Origin: an uncultured Lachnospiraceae bacterium | GTDB lineage: Bacteria; Bacillota; Clostridia; Lachnospirales; Lachnospiraceae | Direction: 5' to 3' | Assembly: GCA_910577785.1 (NCBI GenBank) | Contig: CAJTNT010000071.1 | Location: 1 to 13,557, forward strand | Length of the DNA: 13,557 nt | In this document: in pieces, positions 1 through 6,110 of the stretch | Numbering within the stretch: the stretch's first letter is position 1 | Layout: each line of letters opens with the position of its first letter | Position numbers and translations under genes: made by a program | Notes under the pieces: generated by a model | What the model saw: the letters and a program-made list of their open reading frames with translations, nothing else | What the model was told of the DNA's origin: nothing | The model's database searches: none

Positions 1-119
1 TCATCGCGGGAATATATGATAATTTTCTTGGGTTTATAATGTTCTAAAATATATGTTGTAAATGCATTTCCGAAAGAACCTGTGCCTCCGGTAATGAGTA
101 TTGTTTTATTGTTTAACAT
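1..119 (-). CDS. pseB: PseB, UDP-GlcNAc 4,6-dehydratase (inverting), N-terminal fragment
   Basis: Only the first 39 codons are inside the window; the gene runs off the left edge. The product begins MLNNKTILITGGTGSFG, with the SDR NAD(P)-binding motif GGTGSFG, and continues to KPKKIIIYSRD. This closely matches the start of PseB enzymes, which convert UDP-GlcNAc to a 4-keto-6-deoxy-L-altro sugar, the first step of pseudaminic acid synthesis. Related 4,6-dehydratases such as FlaA1/CapD share part of this signature, so legionaminic or bacillosamine-type routes are not excluded. The start overlaps the end of the Maf gene by 7 nt (ATGTTAA), which suggests translational coupling. With a Maf protein upstream, a nonulosonic acid destined for flagellin is the natural reading. 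Confidence 0.85.
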   Translation of the reverse strand, partial: MLNNKTILITGGTGSFGNAFTTYILEHYKPKKIIIYSRD

Positions 120-2014
120 GCTGTTTCCTCCGTATCATCCAATGTATTCCTCTCAAGCGGAATATCTAAAAGTGTATCTTCTGCCAATTTTTTTAACAAT
201 CCCGCGGCTGTTTCCAAGAGTTCGCTGTATTTTATTCCTTTTTGCGCAGTTTCCTGCATATCTTTCATAACATCATCATTCTCATAATAATACTCACTTC
301 GGATAATATAATCTGCCGAAGGCATAGTTAAATCTATTAATTGGAATCCGTCATTTCCATAACATTTTTGAATTAATTTCTTAATCTTGTTCAATGTTTT
401 TAAATACTTTTCCTTATCCCAATTCCCCGATTTACTGCTTTTCTCCAAACTTTGATACGCCTTTTTCAGAAGCTTTGCACCTTTCTTTATTTCTTCATAC
501 TTCTCTGGAATACTATGCAGGTACTCTGCTGCATTTCTTCGTTCCTCATCTGAAAATTCAGACTCCATATGCTCTATACAGGATTGAAAATCTATTTCCT
601 CCCCATTGCACTCTTTCTCTATAGCTTCTTTCAGCGTCATCAATTCTGTTCCCTCTATATATGCCCCTCCTTCCGTTGCATTAATGACCCGTACATTTCC
701 ACTTCCATATTTCTTCATGCCCTCAATATATTTTTCAAACCATTCCAGATAAATCCTCAAATTCATAAGTGTAGGGACTTTTTCTTCATAATTTCCCTTT
801 ACCATATGCATGTTCCTAGTATCCTTTTCTTCCATTTTCTCTGCAAAAGTACCATCAGCATGAGTTTTATTATCTGTATATGCCAAATCCTGCCCCACTA
901 AAATGATGGTGTTAAATCCCATCTTATACAATAGTGATAGTACACAACATGCGACTGACCCCCCATTTGAAACATCATAAAATTTTTTCTTATTCCTCTC
1001 ATACATTCGGTAAGGGATTATATAGTTATCAAAATAAAATATTTTTTTTCCCTTCTGGTGATCTAATAAAGGATAATGCGCACAGGTAGGCGCTATCACC
1101 GGAATATTTTCCGCCCCATCAATCGCAATCAAATCCAAGGGTTTATGGGGGTCAATTGTAAAGAAAGCATCAGGCATTATCCCTGCTTTAACCAAAGGTT
1201 TTATAGCAGTATCTACCGCAACAATAAACGCCTTGCCTTTTGCTTTCTTTAACTCCATTATATTCTTATTTAAGGATGGCCCTGCTGCAACAAGAATCCC
1301 TGCCCCATTGTGTGGTATCGCATCAGATAATTTCTTGGTATTATAACCCTCAACAGCATATTTCATATTATGAAGGACATTCTGCGCCATATTTTTCGAA
1401 AATAGTACTCCTGTATTATAATTTACCCGAATATTCTGAACCATGCGCTGTAAAGGTTTTACATATTTAAGCAAGGTTTCTCCATAAATCTCCTTATAAT
1501 TTGGATGTACCTCTTCCCTTAAAAAACCCATGCTTTCAATATCAACTACTTTTTTCATTATAGGGTCAAATTCCTCATCATTTAACCCCTCAACCACAAA
1601 AGCAATCGGCCTATTCTCAATTTCCTCAGATATATCTATTTCCTCAAGCATCGTTATGAATATAGAAATAGATGGTTCATACGCAACAATATTAACTTCT
1701 TTTTCTGTATTCTGAACCAATGCCTTTAAATAGGCGCCACTACCCAGTCCAAACAAAAAAAAGGGTGTATATTTATGTAATATACCAATCCGTTCTATCC
1801 AAAGCTTTACGGGTTCTTTCGCATTCCGTTTCCCTCCAAGGTATAACTGCCTGTTATCCTTTTTTATCCGGAATACTTTTTCCCCATCTAAAGATAACTC
1901 AATTTCAACCTCTATTTCATCTTTCGTATACTTTTCTTCCCGTATCATATCTGCAAAGGAGGGATACCATTTTTCCATAGCCTCCAGATTCTTTTTCCAG
2001 ATTTCCTTATTCAT
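113..2014 (-). CDS. Maf-type motility accessory factor, flagellin glycosyltransferase (DUF115)
   Basis: A 633-residue protein. Residues ~237-251 (GAGILVAAGPSLNKN) followed by VDTAIKPLVKAG and DAFFTIDPHKP around 267-292 are the signature of the DUF115/MptE-like domain of Maf proteins. An N-terminal region with FLFGLGSGAYL at ~87-96 resembles the nucleotide-binding-like fold typical of the family, and the C-terminal third is helical and lysine/glutamate rich. Maf proteins act in the cytoplasm and transfer pseudaminic or legionaminic acid to Ser/Thr of flagellin before export. I chose ATG at 2014 rather than the in-frame ATG at 2032, because a perfect AGGAGG (2021-2026) sits 6 nt upstream of 2014 and would lie inside the longer form. 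The gene overlaps the upstream small gene by 8 nt and pseB by 7 nt. Family assignment is strong; the donor sugar is inferred from pseB. Confidence 0.9.
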   Translation of the reverse strand: MNKEIWKKNLEAMEKWYPSFADMIREEKYTKDEIEVEIELSLDGEKVFRIKKDNRQLYLGGKRNAKEPVKLWIERIGILHKYTPFFLFGLGSGAYLKALVQNTEKEVNIVAYEPSISIFITMLEEIDISEEIENRPIAFVVEGLNDEEFDPIMKKVVDIESMGFLREEVHPNYKEIYGETLLKYVKPLQRMVQNIRVNYNTGVLFSKNMAQNVLHNMKYAVEGYNTKKLSDAIPHNGAGILVAAGPSLNKNIMELKKAKGKAFIVAVDTAIKPLVKAGIMPDAFFTIDPHKPLDLIAIDGAENIPVIAPTCAHYPLLDHQKGKKIFYFDNYIIPYRMYERNKKKFYDVSNGGSVACCVLSLLYKMGFNTIILVGQDLAYTDNKTHADGTFAEKMEEKDTRNMHMVKGNYEEKVPTLMNLRIYLEWFEKYIEGMKKYGSGNVRVINATEGGAYIEGTELMTLKEAIEKECNGEEIDFQSCIEHMESEFSDEERRNAAEYLHSIPEKYEEIKKGAKLLKKAYQSLEKSSKSGNWDKEKYLKTLNKIKKLIQKCYGNDGFQLIDLTMPSADYIIRSEYYYENDDVMKDMQETAQKGIKYSELLETAAGLLKKLAEDTLLDIPLERNTLDDTEETAC

Positions 2015-2357
2015 TTCCAGCCTCCTCTGCATCTATGTTATCTTCCTTTTCTTTATCTATATAAATATTCAATAATTCCCGCAACCCGTAATCCAATGTA
2101 TCAAGCATATATACTGTATCTTTTTTTTCTAGCGCTTCTAAATAATCCTTTAAAACCTGAATCACATACTTCCTTAAAACTTCATATTCTTCTTCACCCA
2201 TCCCATATATATCCCCTTGCAAAAAAGAACCGCAAAACCGCTGAATTCTATCCGCCAAAACCTGTGCCTTCGGAAATATATTTTTTTCTTTATAATAATA
2301 ATATCCTACACAGATAATATCTATTCCACGTTCCAATTCCCGCGCTAAAGTTTCCAT
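2007..2357 (-). CDS. Small uncharacterised protein between flagellin and Maf
   Basis: A 116-residue acidic, mostly helical protein (118 residues if started at the ATG at 2363). I do not recognise the family. It has a tyrosine-rich patch (VGYYYYKEK, ~17-25), a predicted helical middle with many Glu/Lys, and an acidic tail. There is no signal peptide or membrane segment. The AAAGGG upstream is 9 nt from the ATG at 2357 but only 3 nt from that at 2363, so the shorter form is preferred with low certainty. It starts about 35 nt after the flagellin terminator, too close for an obvious separate promoter, so expression may depend on read-through. Its end overlaps the Maf start by 8 nt. Position suggests an accessory or chaperone-like role in flagellin modification; this is inference only. 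Confidence 0.75.
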   Translation of the reverse strand: METLARELERGIDIICVGYYYYKEKNIFPKAQVLADRIQRFCGSFLQGDIYGMGEEEYEVLRKYVIQVLKDYLEALEKKDTVYMLDTLDYGLRELLNIYIDKEKEDNIDAEEAGNE

Positions 2358-2393
2358 CTGCATTTACCCTTTCATAATTTTCCCAATTTAGAT

Positions 2394-2424
2394 AAAAACA
2401 GAGGTACGAATACTCGTACCTCTG
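2394..2424 (-). terminator. Intrinsic terminator after flagellin
   Basis: An 11-bp perfect stem (2399-2409 pairing with 2414-2424, arm CAGAGGTACGA) closes a 4-nt loop, and is followed on the minus strand by a run of five T (2394-2398). It lies 35 nt after the flagellin stop codon. It should end most flagellin transcripts, with partial read-through supplying the small protein, Maf and pseB at lower levels. Confidence 0.9.
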
Positions 2425-2459
2425 CAATTTTAAAATACAAATACTGTTTACACTGCCTA

Positions 2460-3797
2460 TTACCCTAACAAAGATAATACTCCCTGTGTAGATTGGTTTG
2501 CCTGAGCCAGCATAGACTGCCCAGCCTGAGCAAGGATGTTGTTCTTGCTATACTCAACCATCTCAGAAGCCATATCAAGGTCACGGATACGAGATTCTGC
2601 TGCCTGCGTATTCTCTGCTACATTATCCAAGTTAGCGATGGTATGCTCTAATCTGTTCTGCAATGCACCAAGCGCGGATCTCTGGGAAGATACTTTATTA
2701 ATTGCTTGCTGTACAGCATCAATTGTTGCATTTGCCTTCGCATAAGTATCAACACCCGGTTTTGTCATTGTAAATGCTACTTCTGGCGCACCTACTGTAC
2801 TGTCATCGCCTTTGGTTCCCACTGTCTGTACGTACTGTGCAAAATTATTCATAATTTCAGTACTTATTGTTCCCTTAGCTGCACTTATATCAACATTCAT
2901 AGCAGAAGCCGCAGTGTCATACCTCGTGTAACTCATGTACGGAGTGCTGCCAACCTGTGAAAACAGTCCGTTCCCTAAAGACTTATCTGATTTTGCCTGT
3001 ACTGCACCTGACACTTTGGAACCAACTACAGAAGCAGTAGCAGAAACACCTTTGTCACTATCCGCTTTGTAATACACTACGCCACTAGCCTTTGCATACT
3101 GCTCTGCATACTGATCTGCATTTGCTGTTGCTGAAATAGCTGCTTTAAATGTAGAAATAGCTGCAGCCTGATTAGCAGACTGGGTCAAATCAGTATTATA
3201 ATTATATGTGTTTCCTTTGTAGGTAATGGTAACCGGTTTTTCACCCGTCTGAACAGGGCCACGCTCATTCCCTTTAATGTTCCTTAGCCCTAATGTTTCA
3301 GCATTCATATTATCAATGCCAATTACAATTTTCTGGTTCGCATTTGCACCAACATGAAGGTTCTTGTCTTGGAATGTACCATCCAGAAGGTTCTGTTTGT
3401 TGAACTGGGTTGTGGTTGAAATCCTATCCAATTCCTGTGTCAATGCATCCAATTCTTCGTTGATTGCATCACGGTCAATGCCCTCGTTTGTATCATTCGC
3501 GCCCTGCACTGCCAGTTCATTCATCCTTTGCAGAATAGAATGAGCTTCATTCAAGGCACCTTCAGCGGTCTGGATTAAAGATACTCCATCCTGTGCATTG
3601 GTAGAAGCACGATTCAGCCCGCGAACCTGACTTCTCATTTTTTCAGATATCTTCAAGCCTGCTGCATCATCGCCTGCACGGTTGATTCTGTAACCAGATG
3701 ATAATTTTTCAGAAGATTTGGACTGTGCACCTGTGGTAACACCCAACTGACGGTTGGAATTCATTGCTGTAAGATTGTGTTGAACGATCATTGCCAT
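2460..3797 (-). CDS. fliC: Flagellin (major flagellar filament protein)
   Basis: A 445-residue flagellin. The N-terminal D0/D1 (MAMIVQHNLTAMNSNRQLG, then SSEKLSSGYRINRAGDDAAG and NAQDGVSLIQTAEGAL, residues 1-~165) and the C-terminal D1/D0 (RLEHTIANLDNVAENTQAAESRIRDLDMA to LLG, ~370-445) are diagnostic. Residues ~180-360 form a variable, Ser/Thr/Ala-rich surface domain, the usual target of O-glycosylation. An extended frame begins upstream at 3878, but ATG at 3797 has GGAGG 8 nt upstream and gives the canonical N-terminus; ATG at 3791 (MIVQ) is too far from that site. The protein is exported through the flagellar type III apparatus and polymerises outside the cell. It has its own sigma-28 promoter, a structured leader and a terminator, so it is probably transcribed alone at high level. 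TLR5-contact residues are retained (R91, L95, E115 by alignment to Salmonella R90, L94, E114). Confidence 0.97.
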   Translation of the reverse strand: MAMIVQHNLTAMNSNRQLGVTTGAQSKSSEKLSSGYRINRAGDDAAGLKISEKMRSQVRGLNRASTNAQDGVSLIQTAEGALNEAHSILQRMNELAVQGANDTNEGIDRDAINEELDALTQELDRISTTTQFNKQNLLDGTFQDKNLHVGANANQKIVIGIDNMNAETLGLRNIKGNERGPVQTGEKPVTITYKGNTYNYNTDLTQSANQAAAISTFKAAISATANADQYAEQYAKASGVVYYKADSDKGVSATASVVGSKVSGAVQAKSDKSLGNGLFSQVGSTPYMSYTRYDTAASAMNVDISAAKGTISTEIMNNFAQYVQTVGTKGDDSTVGAPEVAFTMTKPGVDTYAKANATIDAVQQAINKVSSQRSALGALQNRLEHTIANLDNVAENTQAAESRIRDLDMASEMVEYSKNNILAQAGQSMLAQANQSTQGVLSLLG

Positions 3798-3802
3798 AAT
3801 AG

Positions 3803-3838
3803 TTTCCTCCTTGAATATACTGCAGCTTCCATGCTGCA
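3803..3838 (-). promoter_or_regulatory. Flagellin leader: CsrA-type GGA hairpin plus GGA-rich Shine-Dalgarno
   Basis: On the minus strand a 6-bp stem TGCAGC/GCTGCA (3833-3838 with 3821-3826) presents the hexaloop ATGGAA (3827-3832), matching the ANGGA-in-loop preference of CsrA. The ribosome binding site (GGAGGAAA, 3803-3810) carries two further GGA motifs 17 nt downstream. Bacillus subtilis hag mRNA has the same two-site layout, where CsrA represses translation and FliW relieves it. Neither csrA nor fliW is in this window, so regulation is inferred from structure alone. Confidence 0.6.
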
Positions 3839-3987
3839 AAATTATTAATATAAACGCCTTTGCTCCAAGCATTAGCACTTATATTCTGCCAAAACAGCCT
3901 TTTTATATTCCTGGACAGTCCCTAGGTTAACCATCCAGAAAACACTGTACAACCATGTATCTGTTGCATCTTTGACTTACACTATCT

Positions 3988-4014
3988 TTATCGGTTTTTT
4001 TCAAAAAGACTTTA
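3988..4014 (-). promoter_or_regulatory. Sigma-28 (FliA/SigD) promoter of flagellin
   Basis: The minus strand reads TAAAGTCT (4007-4014), 11 nt, then ACCGATAA (3988-3995). The enterobacterial sigma-28 consensus is TAAAGTTT-N11-GCCGATAA, so 14 of 16 positions match at exact spacing. Transcription would start near 3980, giving a leader of about 180 nt before the flagellin ATG. It sits just after the rfbG stop codon, in a region with no clear rfbG terminator, so rfbG transcripts could also read into flagellin. Confidence 0.9.
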
Positions 4015-4055
4015 TACCCTGTTTTACATTTTATTTTTAATTTTTCTGTTTTAAC

Positions 4056-5153
4056 CTAATCTGCCACTAAATGCAATGGCTCATTCCTTTTGATGTTTCC
4101 CTCAAACGAACGCATCTGTTTTTCCATACACCCTAAAATATCTCCCCCATCCTGATACACTACTGCCCATTCTACAGTTTTCTCAACTGCTTTTTTAATA
4201 TCCCATACTGGATTCCAATGAAATGTTTTTTTTAGCCTAGAACAGTCTAATTTCAAGAAATTTGCCTCATGCAGCCCTTGCTCCCCACATGCGGTCCACT
4301 GAATCCTTTCTTCCGTAAAGGATGCCCATGCATCACAAAATAGTGATACAATCTCCCCTGTTTCTACAGAATCCTCATTATTCGGCCCTACATTGTAATT
4401 TCCTGCATACCTTGTTTCTATATATTGTTCTTGTGCTACCATCAAGTATGCCATCACTGCATCTAATACATGCTGATATGGACGGATAGAATATGGATTC
4501 CTTACTTCTATTTCCTTTTTCCCATATGCAGCCCGGACACAATCTGGGATAATCCGATCCTTTGCAAAATCCCCTCCGCCAATCACATTCCCAGCCCGCA
4601 TAGTTGATATGGCTATCTGCCTTTCTTGGAAAAAGGAATTAATATAAGTGCTTGTAACCAACTCTGAGCAAGACTTAGAATTGGAGTATGGGTCATACCC
4701 ATTTAACTCCTCATCTTCCCTATAACCCCATTCCCATTCCTTGTTCTTATATACTTTATCTGTTGTCACATTAATAAAAGAACGTACCGAACTTGTTTCC
4801 CGGATACATTCCAAAACATTTACTGTCCCCATAACATTTACTTCATAAGTATAAGCAGGATTAATATACGATTCACGCACCAACGGTTGTGCTGCCATAT
4901 GAATGACAAGTTCCGGCTGCGTTTCCCGAAAAACTTTTTTCACCTGCTCCAAATCCCGCACATCACCAATTACAGAATTCATTTCATGTGAAACTCCACA
5001 TGCCTCAAATAAATTCGGCCCTATAGGAGCCAAGGCATACCCTGTCACCTTTGCCCCCAAAAAAGACAGCACCGTGCACATCCATGAACCTTTAAACCCT
5101 GTGTGCCCAGTCACCAGAACCCGTTTATTTTTGTAAAAATTCTTATCAATCAT
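4056..5153 (-). CDS. rfbG: CDP-glucose 4,6-dehydratase
   Basis: A 365-residue extended SDR enzyme that converts CDP-D-glucose to CDP-4-keto-6-deoxy-D-glucose with bound NAD. The N-terminal motif VTGHTGFKGSW (residues 14-24) is characteristic of RfbG/DdhB/AscB rather than RmlB. Catalytic elements follow: TTDKVY (130-135) and the YxxxK pair Y156/K160 in YSNSK. Length agrees with the family. It starts by ATGA overlap with the upstream RfbJ-like SDR, so its translation is probably coupled to that gene and would suffer when the upstream frame is switched off at the G9 tract. It supplies the substrate for the RfbH dehydrase encoded earlier in the same operon. It is the last sugar gene before the flagellin promoter. 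Confidence 0.93.
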   Translation of the reverse strand: MIDKNFYKNKRVLVTGHTGFKGSWMCTVLSFLGAKVTGYALAPIGPNLFEACGVSHEMNSVIGDVRDLEQVKKVFRETQPELVIHMAAQPLVRESYINPAYTYEVNVMGTVNVLECIRETSSVRSFINVTTDKVYKNKEWEWGYREDEELNGYDPYSNSKSCSELVTSTYINSFFQERQIAISTMRAGNVIGGGDFAKDRIIPDCVRAAYGKKEIEVRNPYSIRPYQHVLDAVMAYLMVAQEQYIETRYAGNYNVGPNNEDSVETGEIVSLFCDAWASFTEERIQWTACGEQGLHEANFLKLDCSRLKKTFHWNPVWDIKKAVEKTVEWAVVYQDGGDILGCMEKQMRSFEGNIKRNEPLHLVAD

Positions 5154-6043
5154 TTTTCACCTACTATTTCCTTTAGTCCACGCATAATGCCAAACTTTGG
5201 CTTCCATCCCAACTCTTGCAGAGTAGCGTTGTCTGCGCAAGACCTCATCAGTTCATTTGCCGCCATTTGTTTCCTGCCAAACTTAAGTTCTGTTGTACTT
5301 TTGGTTATTTTTTTTGCTTCTATAACAAATTCCCTCAGGCTTATCTCTCTCCCTGTCCCTACCTCAAACTGGTAATACTCTCCCGCTTTAAATTTATATA
5401 AGTTTTGGATGACAGCCATATATGCATCTATAACGTCTCCCAAATAAATCCAATCCCTTGTCTGCTTGCCATCTGTTAATTCTATTTCTTTAGTATTGCT
5501 TTGTAACGCTCCCAGCAAAAAACTAACAAATTTTTCTTTTTTATCATCTTTTCCATAAATATGTTCCAATTGCATATTAATAAATATAATTTCTAAATTA
5601 TCTATTTGCTCTTTTACAATATTCCGGAACATATATTTAGATTTTGTATATGTATCCATATACAACTCCTTTTCCTTCCACAAATTGTCTATTTGCTTGC
5701 AAAAAAAGGAATCTGTATTTATAAAATATTTGCATCCAAACTTCATTGCCTCATCTAATATTTCTAAGGGAAAGGATACATTACTACGGTAAACATGGAT
5801 ATTATTCTCTCCTGTTCTCCCATAATCTGTCGCACAATGGATAATCATTTGGATTCTATTTTCTTTAAAAACTCTCTCTACCCCCCCCCACACGTTATAC
5901 CATGTACACCTATCCATCACTTCTTTAACACGCCAGCAGTTAGATGTACTACGCTTCATACAGCAAACTTCATATCCCTCTGCTAACAGCCTTTTTAGCA
6001 AACTGCTCCCTAAAAAGCCTGTAGCTCCTGTTAATAATATCAT
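5150..6043 (-). CDS. RfbJ-like SDR: probable CDP-4-keto-3,6-dideoxyhexose 4-reductase (abequose/paratose synthase type)
   Basis: A 297-residue SDR. It has GATGFLG at residues 6-12, the segment IIHCATDYGR at 67-76, NTDSFF at 109-114 where the catalytic Ser/Thr lies, and the Y132/K136 pair in YTKSK. The HCATDYGR and NTDSFF segments recall CDP-abequose and CDP-paratose synthases, which reduce C4 as the last step of CDP-3,6-dideoxyhexose synthesis. A simple sugar epimerase is the main alternative. A weak GGTGA lies 7 nt upstream of the start. The coding strand contains nine consecutive G at codons 52-55 (WGGV); slippage by one base in either direction stops translation at once or within five codons. 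The gene is AT-rich apart from that tract. Its stop overlaps the rfbG start (ATGA). Confidence 0.8.
   Translation of the reverse strand: MILLTGATGFLGSSLLKRLLAEGYEVCCMKRSTSNCWRVKEVMDRCTWYNVWGGVERVFKENRIQMIIHCATDYGRTGENNIHVYRSNVSFPLEILDEAMKFGCKYFINTDSFFCKQIDNLWKEKELYMDTYTKSKYMFRNIVKEQIDNLEIIFINMQLEHIYGKDDKKEKFVSFLLGALQSNTKEIELTDGKQTRDWIYLGDVIDAYMAVIQNLYKFKAGEYYQFEVGTGREISLREFVIEAKKITKSTTELKFGRKQMAANELMRSCADNATLQELGWKPKFGIMRGLKEIVGEK
5881..5889 (-). repeat. G9 homopolymer in coding strand, candidate phase-variation tract
   Basis: Nine C on the plus strand are nine G in the RfbJ-like reading frame, read as TGG GGG GGG GTA. With 8 G the next codon is TAG; with 10 G the frame reads GGT AGA GAG AGT TTT TAA. 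The present length is therefore the in-frame (ON) state. I saw no other G or C run above six in the window. Slipped-strand mispairing at poly-G tracts is an established ON/OFF mechanism for surface glycan genes, for example in Campylobacter. Confidence 0.75.
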
Positions 6044-6110
6044 TCTGTTTCACCGATTTCTACAATTAATCCTCATGATTCTTTCTGTGTATCAAGCTAC
6101 TTATTATTTT

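Noticed and set aside
3798..3878. Extended N-terminus of flagellin from the ATG at 3878
   Set aside because: Flagellin starts at MAMIVQ; the extra 27 residues are non-homologous and contain the regulatory hairpin and Shine-Dalgarno.
3925..3932. Palindrome GGTTAACC in the flagellin leader
   Set aside because: It cannot fold on itself without a loop and no regulator binding it is evident; a 5-bp CTGGA/TCCAG stem around it is weak.
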